Assembly: GCA_026874595.1 (NCBI GenBank) | Contig: CM049319.1 | Span: 19,263,101 to 19,327,100, forward strand | Direction: 5' to 3' | Source: Sipunculus nudus | Taxonomy: Eukaryota > Annelida > Sipuncula > Golfingiida > Sipunculidae | DNA length: 64,000 bases | Shown here: in pieces, positions 1 to 8,706 of the stretch | Layout of the letters: each line of letters opens with the position of its first letter | Position numbering within the stretch: the first letter of the stretch is position 1 | The notes under the pieces: generated by a model | The model's database searches: none | Seen by the model: the letters and a program-made list of their open reading frames with translations, nothing else | What the model was told of the DNA's origin: nothing | Made by a program: the position numbers and the translations under genes

Positions 1-547
1 GGCCGTAGATTTCTTTATAATTTTATAAGTATCACATGGGATTTTTTAAGAAAATACCTCATGATCATTTACCTTTATGTTGTCCTAAATGAGATATCTA
101 TATGAGATATCTTTATAGTTAGAAATCTAGCCGGCCGGTGGAGCTCTCAGTTTGTACTTTTATATTAAGTATCACATAAATATTTATAAGAAATATTTAC
201 GATCATGTACTTTTATAGGAAATACTTATAAGAAGTATTTTTATATAAGCGCAGACTGAGAGAAAAGGGGGCGGGGGTAGTTGAGGCTAGTGGCGGCATC
301 AGTTTCCATCCACTTGCTAGTGGCCGGCTTCAGTTTCCATGCCACTGGTCTGCCGGAGGTGCTGTAAATTACTAATAAGATCTATAATTATACCTTATAT
401 ATGAGCGTCGGATAACCAGATATTGCGTCGATATTGTGAAAAATACAAAAACAAAAGGGAGAAAAACCGGTAAAAATCATAAAAAACGTGGGTTAGTGTG
501 CATGAAAAAATGATGAGTGAGGTGGTGTATTTACATGAATTGTGCTC
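1..547 (-). mobile_element. 5' end of a further family A retrotransposon copy (A0), cut by the window edge
   Basis: This is the far 5' UTR of a copy lying mostly outside the window to the left. It matches 9033-9580, 16070-16613, 20533-21078 and about 25998-26544, which sit between the G-run and the poly(T) of the other units. On the minus strand it directly follows the poly(A) of A1, so the copies are joined head to tail. It holds four 21-bp inverted repeats (annotated separately) and an AT-rich tract with no coding sequence. Where the 5' end of the element really lies is inferred from the poly(T) position. Confidence 0.6.
38..240. repeat. Four 21-bp inverted repeats with 8-5-8 geometry in the outer 5' UTR
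   Basis: Each is an 8-bp stem around a 5-nt loop: 38-58 (GGGATTTT/AAAATACC, loop TTAAG, one mismatch), 92-112 (AGATATCT twice, loop ATATG), 178-198 (AAATATTT twice, loop ATAAG) and 220-240 (AAATACTT/AAGTATTT, loop ATAAG). The first and third follow a repeated TAAGTATCACAT. The third hairpin has one arm changed to AGATATTT in A2, A3 and so on (about 16250-16270), which gives a mismatch. Confidence 0.55.
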
Positions 548-570
548 TTTTTTTTTTTTTTTTTTTTTTT
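548..570 (-). repeat. Poly(T) tract: inferred poly(A) tail of copy A1
   Basis: A run of 23 T on the plus strand. The same position in the other copies has runs of different length: 29 at 9581-9609, 20 at 16614-16633, 29 at 21079-21107 and 26 at 26545-26570. Variable length at a fixed place is expected of retrotransposon tails and also of homopolymer slippage. No AATAAA lies just upstream on the minus strand, so the call rests on position. Confidence 0.6.
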
Positions 571-720
571 GTGTTAAAAGTTAATGGTGTATAAAACAGC
601 ATGGTGCATTTTTTGTACATGGGTTTAGTATGGCTCTATTCTAATTGGGTGTGTATTAGTATTGGTTAGTGGATCGGTGTTGTGTCGGTGAATATGTATT
701 TTCCAGAGTTGTGTCTTGTT

Positions 721-1290
721 TTAATCTCCGGCAATAATAGTGTCCCGGTTTGGGCACTTTGCCTTCGATTTGTGTTATTATTGTTCTTTAATAAAGTATT
801 GTGTATTGCTGAGTATTAATTGTTCTGTGTTCCTTGTAGTTTTTGCTTTTATTTTGTTTGGTTTTTATTTTATGGAAAGGTAAAACGCGTCTCGTCCGAG
901 CCGGCGAATTACTCATCCCATATCAGGTGACTTTAGGTGTGTTGTTTAATTGAAGATGTTATGAATAAATCTCCGACAATAGTAGTGACCCGGTTTGGGC
1001 ACTTTGTCTTTGATTTATGTCATTATTGTTCTTTATTAAAATATTGTGTATTACTGAGTGTTATTTGTTCTATGTTCCTTGTAGTTTTTGCTTTTATTCT
1101 GTTTGGTTTTTATTTTTATTTTTATTTTTGTGGGAAGGTAAAACGCGTCTCGACCGAGCCTGCGAATTACTCATCCCATATTTGGTGATGTTTGGTATGT
1201 TGTTCAATTGAAGATGTAATGAATAAATCTCAGACAATAGTAGTGACCCGGTTTGGGCACTTTGTCTTTGATTCATGTTGTTGTGGGTTT
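721..1290 (-). repeat. Three tandem ~250-bp repeats in the distal 3' UTR
   Basis: The block ending in CGGTTTGGGCACTTTG starts at 746, 991 and 1249, a spacing of 245 and 258 bp. The first two repeats also share the segment AAAACGCGTCTCG(T/A)CCGAGCC near 880 and 1140. The second repeat contains a TTTTTA microsatellite whose copy number differs between A1 and A5 (longer), A2 (shorter) and A3 and A4 (shortest). Confidence 0.7.
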
Positions 1291-1671
1291 TAATAAAGTT
1301 TTAGCTTAATATAAGGATGTTGTTTTGTTGTTTTTAAGGTGTTAGGGAGGTTGTATTTTTCTAGACTGGTAAGTGGATGTTTTTGGGCGGGGGCGGTTTG
1401 CGCTCTTTTATGTGCTCTCTAATTTTTGTGTTTGTACTGGGAGGGGGGGGGGGGGACGAGTGTAGTGGGGTTTGTTTACTGTGAGAGTTGTGTTTTTTGT
1501 TCGTGTGTGGTTTTTCTTTGTTGTCATGTCGGGGCGAGTGCTTTATTTTATTTTGAGTGTGGGTTTTATTATCGTTTTGTTAGGAAATGGGTGGTTTTTG
1601 TGGTTTATTTTTATTGTTATATTGTTTGGGAGTCGGTTTGGTCGGGGGGCGGGGCTGATATGTTAATTAGG

Positions 1672-1724
1672 GGATGCCAGCTGCAGGGGAGTGCAGGTAT
1701 TGTGTTCCTCTGCAGCTAGGATCC
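1672..1724. repeat. 3' UTR stem-loop 1 of copy A1
   Basis: Arms 1672-1690 and 1706-1724 pair over 19 positions with three mismatches around a 15-nt loop. The inner stem reads CTGCAGGGGA against TCCTCTGCAG. Compared with stem-loops 2 and 3, the inner stem sequence has changed on both arms. Confidence 0.65.
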
Positions 1725-2051
1725 GATGATTAATTGATGGTCGGGGTGTTTTTTCTATTTTCCTATGCCTAATAGTTTTAAGGATATTTATTTATTTTCG
1801 TCAAAATTTCGTAGGGTTTTAGTATGGATAGAGTTTTTTGGGTTCCGTAAATTTCGAGTTTCTATTATTATTTCAAGTATGTTTGTTTCGTTCCTAAACT
1901 TTGTACGGGCCGTAGTTTTGATGAAAAGTTTGTATGAAAGGATGGGGCGTATTCGAGGGTCGTGGGTCAATTAATGTAGGTCGCGGCCCCGGCCTAGTGC
2001 CATGGCTTGACCTGTTGGTTGATTGTTGTGTTTTGTAGTATGTAAAACAGG

Positions 2052-2101
2052 GGATGCCAGCTGCAGCGGGGTAAGTTGTGTACCCGCCGCAGCTAGGATC
2101 C
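2052..2101. repeat. 3' UTR stem-loop 2 of copy A1
   Basis: Arms 2052-2070 and 2083-2101 pair over 19 positions with three mismatches around a 12-nt loop. The inner stem is CTGCAGCGGG against CCCGCCGCAG. It is followed by a diverged repeat of the sequence that follows stem-loop 1. Confidence 0.65.
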
Positions 2102-2421
2102 GATGTTTGATTGATGGTCTGGGTGTTTTTTCTAATTTTCTGGGCCTGATATTTCTTATAATTTTTATTTTTTTTTTCGACGTAATTTCGTGAAACTCGG
2201 GAATGGATAAAGTTTAGTGTGTCCTGTTAATTTGGAGTTTCTATTACTATTTTAAGTGCGTAAATTTTGTTCCTGAAATTTGTACGGGCCGATGTTCAGT
2301 AACTAATTTGTGTGGAGGGATGGGATGTCTTAGGGGTCAATTAATGTAGGTTGCGGCCCCTACCTAGTGCCTTGGCCTGACCTGTTAATTGATGCTTAAT
2401 GCGTGTTGTATACCAAACAGG

Positions 2422-2471
2422 GGATGCCAGCTGCAGCGGGATAAGCATTGTTCCCGCCGCAGCTAGGATCC
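2422..2471. repeat. 3' UTR stem-loop 3 of copy A1
   Basis: Arms 2422-2440 and 2453-2471, same stem as stem-loop 2, but with a different 12-nt loop sequence. It heads the third diverged 3' UTR repeat. Confidence 0.65.
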
Positions 2472-2907
2472 GATGCTTAGTTGATGGTCGGGCCGGTTTT
2501 TACTGATTTTGGCATTAATTTTTTTTCCAAAATTTCTATTTTTATTTGCCGAAACTTCTTAATGTTTAAGTCTAGGGCGGGTTCTGTGGGTTTTGAGGAA
2601 ATTGGGGTTGTATTTTATTTTCCAGTTTGTTAATTTGGTTGCTAAAGTTGGTACGGGGCGTTGTTTCGCTTATAAATTTTGGAGGGCCGGGGAGTGATTT
2701 TTCTTTAGTTTTGAACCTTATATAAACTCGTTAATATTTGGTTTTTAATTTAGAAATTTGGGGGAGTGGAAGATTTTAGAAAGTTCTTTTGGTTTTCGCT
2801 ATAATTTTGGGCTTTGGGGAATAATAGGTTGGTTAATTTTGGGGGTGAAATGGATACGGGCCTTAGTTGTGCTTAATTGATTGTGGAGACCTTGTATGCA
2901 AATTAGG

Positions 2908-2952
2908 GGATGCCCGCTGCAGGGGTCTAATTTACCTCTGCAGATTCGATCC
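2908..2952. repeat. 3' UTR stem-loop 4 of copy A1
   Basis: The inner stem CTGCAGGGGT (2917-2926) pairs with ACCTCTGCAG (2934-2943), one mismatch, with a 7-nt loop. The outer GGAT/ATCC pairing is kept while the middle of the stem has decayed. This is the stem-loop nearest ORF2 and the only one kept in the short 3' UTR of A6 (about 36541-36587). Confidence 0.6.
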
Positions 2953-3150
2953 CCCTGTTGCTCGAAGGTCGGGGTGTGTTGAATGGAGGTCAGGTCGGTT
3001 TACAGGTGCGGGGTCGCGACCCATATTGCTGACCTCTTGTTTTTGTGAGTGTTGGGTTCTGTGTTGTGTGTATCCGTTGAGAAGGCTTGTTGGTGTAGTT
3101 TTTTGGATGTTTAATATATAGTTTATTTGTTTTATTAATTATTTACTATG

Positions 3151-6030
3151 TTATTGTTGATTTTGTCCTTCTAGAATGTAATCTAGAGGGGACTTTATTT
3201 TTATATTGTTTTTTGGTTGTGTGTAATCGTGTTGATATTTAAGTAGTTTTATTGTGTCCAGTTCTTTTATTCTTTCATAGGAGTTTGTTGCTTGTTCTTT
3301 TAAATATTCAGTGATTTTGGGGGTGTTTGTTTTTTCTCTTAATTCGTCTGTTTTTCTTAGTTTGTGTGTTCTGAGAATGGCTCTCAGTGCTTTATTTTGT
3401 GTGATTTCTAGTTTATTTAACATTGTTTTTCCTGCGCCTAGGAACGCAATGGACCCATATGTGCCTATAGGGCGGATCCATTGTTTGTACAGGTAGCTTG
3501 CCGTTTCTATTTTCGGTCCGTCATGTTTGTAGCACAGAGCTTTTAGAATATTTACTCTGTTCCACATTCTTTGGATTATATTTTCGATGTGTGGTTTCCA
3601 GGTGGCTCTTGAGTCGAATGTTACACCTAGAAATTTTGCCTCTTTGTGTTCTTTGAGGTCCTCTCCTAATAATTCTAGGGGCTCGAAATATTTGGGTTTT
3701 TTAGCTTTTGTGAATAAAACAGTTTGTGTTTTTGAGGGGTTTAAGCGGACTCTCCAGTCGTCGCACCAATCTTCTATTCTTTGTAATTGGGCCTGTACTT
3801 TATTTCTGGAGTATTTTGGGTTCGTGTCGGTCGACCAGATGGCGATGTCGTCAGCGTATTGTGATACGCATAGTTGTTGTCCTGATTTGGGGATGTCATT
3901 TACATACATTATGTATAGTAGAGGGCTGAGAACAGAGCCCTGGGGGGTCCCTGCTTTAAGAGTTATTTCCTGTGATAGGGTCCCTTTAACTTTTACTCTA
4001 AGTGTCCTGTTGTGTAAAAAGGATGAAATTAGTCTGATTATTTTATTTGGTAGATGGGATTTCATTATTTTGTATCTGATTCCGTCGGACCATACGGAGT
4101 CAAAAGCCTTTTCCACATCGAGGAATGTGGCCAGGGTATATTGACTCCGTTTAAAGCCTGTGGTTATTGATTGGCTAAGTCGGAGGATGTGGTCGGTGGT
4201 GGATCTGCCCGCTCTGAACCCGGACTGATCTTGGTTAAAATATGGGCCCCCCAATTCGGGAGGTCGGTTGTCCAAAAACGTGGTTATTCTATTTTTTAGG
4301 ATTTTTTCAAATAATTTTCCTATACAGGGGAGTAAACTGATGGGCCTGAAATTTGTTGGTTTGTCTTGTGTTTTGCCGGGTTTTGGAATCATTGTTACTA
4401 TGGCTTTTTTCCAATCGTCTGGGAAGTATCCCCAGTTAATGCAGAGTGTGTATAATTTCGCTATTCTTTCTAAACAGGTGTCGGGGAGTTTTTTTAATAT
4501 TACGTAGTTAATGTTGTCTTCGCCTGGGGCTGATTTTCCCTTGGCTGTTTTAAGTGCGCGTTTTATTTCAATTAGCGCAACGGGCCTGACTGCGGGATCA
4601 TTATCATCTGTTTCATTTATTTGTGTTTGTAATGGTTTGAATAAAGTCGGGTTGTTTTCTATAGTTTCAGTTACTGTATCATAGAGTTCCTCATTAAAAT
4701 CTTCATCTTCTGGTGTTGTGTGTATTTTTTCCAGTGTGTTCGCGAATAAATCTGCTTTGCTTTGTGGGGTTTCGGCTACAGAGCCGTCGGGTTTTAACAG
4801 CGGTTGGGATTGCCCTGTGCTGGGATTTGTTCTTGTGTTTGAATATTGTTTGAATTTATTCCAAAATTGTTTTGTGTTTGTTTTATCATCTAAGCTATTT
4901 ATGTAGTCTGTCCATTGTGTGCGTTTTTGTTCTAGGATAGCTTTTTGTGTTAGTTTATTTATTCTGTTATATAAATGGTTCGCTTCGGCCGTGCGGGCCC
5001 GTTTTTGATAATTTCGGACTCGGCGACGCAGTTTTACAAGTTCCCTGATTCTGGGCGTGAAGTGCCACCAATTTCTATTTTTATTTATTTTTTCAGGCGC
5101 TACTATATTAATAGCTTCGGTGATGGACTGGGTCATCTCGTATGTCAGGTTATCGATCTGGAGGTGGGTAATAACATCCGCCTCGTCAGGATCGGTCATT
5201 TTTTTGTCCGTGTATTTTTGGAATTTTTCCCAGTCTGCGTTTTTCAGGTCTCTGAATTTTTTTGGGGGCGCGACCTGTGGTGCCCAGTTTATATCTAAAT
5301 GGATTGGGAGATGATCTGAACCTATATCCTCTCCCACATAATATTCAGAACTTAAAGCTAATTCTGGCGTGGCTAGAGCGAGGTCTAGTATGTTCCACGC
5401 TCCGTTTGCGGTGTTAAAGTAAGTCGGGTTTTCGTCATTTAATAGTATTAAATTACCGTCTGAGAGTTCATTCATTAATATTCTCCCAGACTCGTTTGTG
5501 TATCGCGCTCCGTAATTTTCATGAGGGGCGTTCAGGTCTCCGAGGATTATGTAATTTTTGCTGTTATTTCTGATTTTTTGGAATATTTGCGGTTGTAATT
5601 TGTTTTGTGGCGGATTGTAATAAACTATTATATCTAGGGGGGAGGTTGTGTTTTGTTCGTTGTTTATGCGCACGGAGAGGGCTTCTGCTTTAAAATGCCC
5701 GAACCATTTGTTTATAGTATAGTTTAGTTGTCTATCTATACAAATGGCCGTGCCCCCTCCGGCTCCTGTTTTTCTGTCTGCTCTGATTAAGTCGTAGGGT
5801 CCCATCGAGAAATGGGTACCCGGTTTGAGTTTTGTTTCTGTTATCAGAGCGATTTGTATGTTGTTTTTTGTTAAATAATTTAATAAACTTTGTTTTTTGG
5901 TGGTTAGGCTGTTTGTATTTATGTGAATGATCTTGAGTTTGTCGTTTGGGGTGTTAGGGGGGTTGTTAGTATTACTACTATTATTATTATTATTTACAAT
6001 ATTGAATTTAATAATTTTGAGTTGTTTTAT
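3151..6030 (-). CDS. Family A ORF2, copy A1: APE endonuclease and reverse transcriptase, intact
   Basis: Makes the nick and the cDNA in target-primed reverse transcription. The frame is open from 6075 to the stop at 3151. The first AUG (5805) lies inside the endonuclease domain, after the conserved KIIHINTNSL and ITETKL blocks, so it cannot be the natural start. I place the start at the ATA codon 6030-6028, which overlaps the ORF1 stop TAA (6029-6027), giving about 959 residues. Numbered from the internal AUG: GDLNAPH 89-95, SDHLPI 163-168, FLDVEKAFDSVW 561-572, GTPQGSVLSPLL 619-630, YADD 650-653. There is no visible RNase H domain. It is open throughout and almost identical to the A2 and A6 copies. 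The near-cognate start is inference; -1 frameshifting from ORF1 would give the same frame. Confidence 0.9.
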   Translation of the reverse strand: MKQLKIIKFNIVNNNNNSSNTNNPPNTPNDKLKIIHINTNSLTTKKQSLLNYLTKNNIQIALITETKLKPGTHFSMGPYDLIRADRKTGAGGGTAICIDRQLNYTINKWFGHFKAEALSVRINNEQNTTSPLDIIVYYNPPQNKLQPQIFQKIRNNSKNYIILGDLNAPHENYGARYTNESGRILMNELSDGNLILLNDENPTYFNTANGAWNILDLALATPELALSSEYYVGEDIGSDHLPIHLDINWAPQVAPPKKFRDLKNADWEKFQKYTDKKMTDPDEADVITHLQIDNLTYEMTQSITEAINIVAPEKINKNRNWWHFTPRIRELVKLRRRVRNYQKRARTAEANHLYNRINKLTQKAILEQKRTQWTDYINSLDDKTNTKQFWNKFKQYSNTRTNPSTGQSQPLLKPDGSVAETPQSKADLFANTLEKIHTTPEDEDFNEELYDTVTETIENNPTLFKPLQTQINETDDNDPAVRPVALIEIKRALKTAKGKSAPGEDNINYVILKKLPDTCLERIAKLYTLCINWGYFPDDWKKAIVTMIPKPGKTQDKPTNFRPISLLPCIGKLFEKILKNRITTFLDNRPPELGGPYFNQDQSGFRAGRSTTDHILRLSQSITTGFKRSQYTLATFLDVEKAFDSVWSDGIRYKIMKSHLPNKIIRLISSFLHNRTLRVKVKGTLSQEITLKAGTPQGSVLSPLLYIMYVNDIPKSGQQLCVSQYADDIAIWSTDTNPKYSRNKVQAQLQRIEDWCDDWRVRLNPSKTQTVLFTKAKKPKYFEPLELLGEDLKEHKEAKFLGVTFDSRATWKPHIENIIQRMWNRVNILKALCYKHDGPKIETASYLYKQWIRPIGTYGSIAFLGAGKTMLNKLEITQNKALRAILRTHKLRKTDELREKTNTPKITEYLKEQATNSYERIKELDTIKLLKYQHDYTQPKNNIKIKSPLDYILEGQNQQ

Positions 6031-7649
6031 CGGGATAATGCAGGGAATTCCTGCATGTATTTGTTGTTTATTTGTTTAATTTTCCTGATGTTTTCTTCAA
6101 CAGTGCGTGGATGCACTGTGAATTGGTAGGCTTGTTTATGCCCTACTGCCAGTATGTTGCAGATTTCAGTCATGGTTTTATCTGGGAGTAGTTCCTTTAT
6201 GGTCATGGCCAGGTATGTCATGTTTTTGGTTGCTTGAGCTTCATTTCTTGTGTTGTTTATGATTTGGGGGGGTGGTGTGGGGATGGGATTTTTGCCCCAT
6301 GCTGGTCGGGCGGGTGCGGGTGCGGGGGTGGGGAGTAGCGGAGTTTTATTTGTTTTTTTTTAATTTATTTTTTCATTTTTTCTATAATCCGAGTTGGCTT
6401 TTTTGTATGTTGGGCAGGATTTAAAGCTGGCGATGTGCTGCCCTTTACAGTTTGCGCATTGCGCTTCAGTTTTGGGTGCGTTGCAGTCTTTCAGGGTGTG
6501 GCCCTGAGTACCGCAACGGAGGCATCTGGGGGGTTGTTTACATGTTTTGGCTGAGTGGCCAAATCTTTGGCAGTTGTAGCATTGCGCTACTTCACTCAGC
6601 TCCTCGTATTTTGTCATTTTGTAGGTTGTGTTGTTAATTTTGATGTTTGTTATTTGTGCTTTATTGTATTTTTCTGGGGTGGCAAAAGTGAGTTTTATGA
6701 CTCTGCTTTTGCCGAGTCTGTGGGCCTCTGTGACCCCAATGTTTTTCAGGCTTTCTTTTATAGTTTGTGTGTTGGTTTCTTCAGGGACGCCCTTGATGAC
6801 TCCCTTTGTAGGTTTTTTGGTGGTTTGTTTGTTTGGTTGTTTGTTTGTTTCAGTTGTAGTGTTTTGCGGGGCGGGTTGTGTGTCCATTTCTGTTTCATTA
6901 GTGGTGTTTTTGGTGTGGTTTTCGTTGTTTGTTTGTTGGTTTGTAGGTGGTGATGTGTTTTGTTGTGGGGTGGTTGATATTTTTTGTTTTTTAGCTGATT
7001 TTGGTGTTTCTGCTTTTGTTTTGTGTTCTGCGGATGGTGATATTTCTTTGCGTTTCGGGGAGGCTGTGGGTTTTGACGTTCTTGTAACCATTTGTACCTG
7101 TATGGGGGCTGGAGTCACGCCCGCTAGTTTCAGTTTTCTTTTAGCTTGTGGTTGGTTGGGTTTGTGTGTTATGTTTGTGTTGTTTTCCGTTTTGAGTTTT
7201 TCTAGTGCTGTTTCACAGCACTGAAGTTTGGGTGTTGTTTTGCTGGTTTCTGGTGCGTTTTTTGGTTGTTGTGGTGTCGTGGTTTTGTCTTGGTTTGTTG
7301 TGTTTGTTGCATGTGAATCAGTTGTTTGTTCTGGTTTGATTGTGTTCTGGTTATTTTTTCCTGTTATGATTAGCCGCATTTCTTTGATTTCGTTTGTTAA
7401 TAGTCTGATTTGGTCTTTTTGTTCCGAAAGTTCTTTGTTTTGTTTTGCTATTGTTTCTTGTAGAAACGCTATGAAATCTTGCGTTTCATCTCCATTTTGT
7501 TTTTGGTTTGCAGTTTGTTTTTTCTTTAGTTCCTTGTTCAATTTTGATTTTGCTGCTGTTTGTTTGGTTTTGGTTTTGTTTGCTTTATCCCTACAGGAGT
7601 CCATAAAATCCACTGTGGGGATGAGTTTGTTTTCAGTACGGGCGGCCAT
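6027..7649 (-). pseudogene. Family A ORF1 (gag-like, three CCHC knuckles), copy A1, one in-frame stop
   Basis: Nucleic-acid-binding ORF1p that would coat element RNA. It starts at ATG 7649. In order: a basic/Asn-Gln-rich start; a probable coiled coil (residues about 45-95, rich in Lys, Gln, Glu and Leu); a Thr/Asn/Gln/Pro-rich linker; a domain like the PRE_C2HC region of Jockey gags; then knuckles CYNCQRFGHSAKTC, CLRCGTQGHTLKDC and CANCKGQHIASFKSC. A stop at 6358-6360 ends it at 429 residues. The same frame is open beyond it to 6027, where the original of about 540 residues would end. A6 has AAA at that codon, so the stop is a substitution in A1. Confidence 0.85.
6038..6056. promoter_or_regulatory. 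Small stem-loop at the ORF1/ORF2 overlap of A1
   Basis: ATGCAGG and CCTGCAT can pair over 7 bp around a 5-nt loop, 8 bases before the ORF1 stop on the coding strand. The same place in A6 (39738-39756) is identical. The diverged A2 (about 15059-15077) keeps a similar hairpin in which one pair has changed on both sides and another has become a mismatch. A role in starting ORF2 is inference. Confidence 0.4.
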
Positions 7650-7887
7650 ATTGCTATTGCAGGTTGGCCCCCCGCTGGTGTGAGTGTTTGTTTGTGTGTT
7701 GTTTTAGTTTGTTTTAGTAGTGCTAGTAATACTTACTTGTTTCTGGATACAAAGTGCATGCGCTTATGTAAATGTTACTTACTTTACTGTGTTTTGCGTG
7801 TATCTGACTTGTGATTGTGTCTTGTTCTGTATCCTGTGTCTTGTTGTAGCTTGTATTATCTTGTATATTTCTGTTGTAGTTTTAGCG

Positions 7888-7903
7888 AGTCCTAAAAAGG
7901 ACT
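7888..7903. promoter_or_regulatory. AGTCCT(N4)AGGACT palindrome, ORF1-proximal, copy A1
   Basis: AGTCCT and AGGACT separated by AAAA. The same site occurs in A6 (41588-41603) and, with spacer AAAG, in the 5' UTR of element B (34062-34077). It is followed in both families by GTT, GGGTGGC, CACTAA-GTGAATAG and CTAATTAGAG in the same order. Confidence 0.6.
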
Positions 7904-8536
7904 GTTTGGGTGGCACCGGCCGGCCCAGACAGACTAAACACTAAGTGAATAGTATGCCTGAACGAACACGGTGCTAATTAGAGTGTTGAGTCGGTCGATC
8001 TTATCTGGCTGGCTGGTCTGGCTGATGAGTAGGCGCTGGGGAGGCTCGCTGACGTCCGTACACTACGGCAATCAGGGAGCAAGTGTGAAACGAACACTGG
8101 ACGGACTAGACTAGATAGATAGAACTAGTATTTTGAGTCACTAGACAGACACGGTTGAGGTGGTCTGGGACCACCGCCCCGGCCTGTCTCTTTAGACTAT
8201 AATTTTGATGTCGAAAGTTGCCACACAAGCCAAGCCAAGGAGCCGCGAAAGCCACCAGCACGCACCCGCACCGGTGACCGTGAAAGCTACATCATCCACA
8301 CCCACAAAGCCCCGAGCGGGCCACTCACCGCACGGATATCATCAGCAAAGCCGCTGCCCCCACGACCCCGGTCGCGAGCGACATTCCCGAGCAGAATGCG
8401 CACCACAACAGAGAGACCCCAACACAAGCAGGGAAACCCAGATCGCCGCCAGAACAACCTCTACCGCGAAGAGCCGGACTTCCTGTGACTTGGGTCGGGC
8501 AGGCTGTCTTGGCTTGGTCTTCAGCTGGTCCCCGAG

Positions 8537-8568
8537 CAGTGGGCCTAAAGTTGTCTGTCTGCCCACTG
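8537..8568. repeat. 5' UTR large-loop hairpin 1, copy A1
   Basis: Stem CAGTGGGC/GCCCACTG (8 bp, perfect) around the 16-nt loop CTAAAGTTGTCTGTCT. Other copies: 15573-15604, 19338-19369, 20032-20063 and 25504-25535. Confidence 0.7.
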
Positions 8569-8706
8569 TCAGGGATTCTTGGCTTGTCTTGCTAGTCTTG
8601 ACTTGGGTTCCGGCTGTCGGGGTGGTCTTGTCTTCTCTTGGCTTGTCCTAGGGCTACCAGTCTTGACTTGTCTTGAGGCTTGGTCTTGGGTCTTGGTCTT
8701 GTGGCA

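Larger units (their letters stand above)
571..3150 (-). other. Long 3' UTR of copy A1 with internal tandem repeats
   Basis: About 2.6 kb with no coding sequence on the element's sense strand; the many short plus-strand frames are chance. It has two repeat zones. Near the tail, a roughly 250-bp unit marked by CGGTTTGGGCACTTTG recurs at 746, 991 and 1249. Further in, a diverged unit of about 370-490 bp recurs four times, each headed by a stem-loop (1672, 2052, 2422, 2908) and sharing blocks such as TTTGTACGGGCCG. A G-run near 1442-1455 varies in length between copies. Such a long 3' UTR is unusual for Jockey elements and recalls the telomeric HeT-A type; that parallel is inference. Confidence 0.65.

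Noticed and set aside
548-570. Poly(T) as a Pol III terminator of a plus-strand RNA gene
   Set aside because: No A/B box gene ends there; the position fits the tail of the minus-strand element.
1426-1719. Hydrophobic Gly/Val/Phe-rich plus-strand frames in the 3' UTR (small membrane protein?)
   Set aside because: T/G-rich DNA encodes hydrophobic residues by chance. The frame is set by the variable G-run and differs between copies.
1672-2952. CRISPR-like array (regularly spaced palindromic repeats)
   Set aside because: Spacing is about 370-490 bp, the spacers are repeats of each other, there are no cas genes, and the context is eukaryotic.
3587-4144. A 185-codon plus-strand frame recurring in each ORF2 copy
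   Set aside because: It is the antisense shadow of the RT core; the minus-strand frame carries all the motifs.
8096-8135. Splicing as the cause of the shared 5' breakpoint in A2-A4 (retrocopied spliced RNA)
   Set aside because: The junctions do not fall on GT...AG borders and the upstream point shifts by a few bases; short shared sequences fit template switching or end joining better.
8205-8651. A 148-codon plus-strand frame in the 5' UTR, repeated at 15241, 19006, 19700 and 25172
   Set aside because: It is antisense to the element, low in complexity, unlike any protein I know, and changes length with an indel in A3. It is conserved only because the DNA is duplicated.
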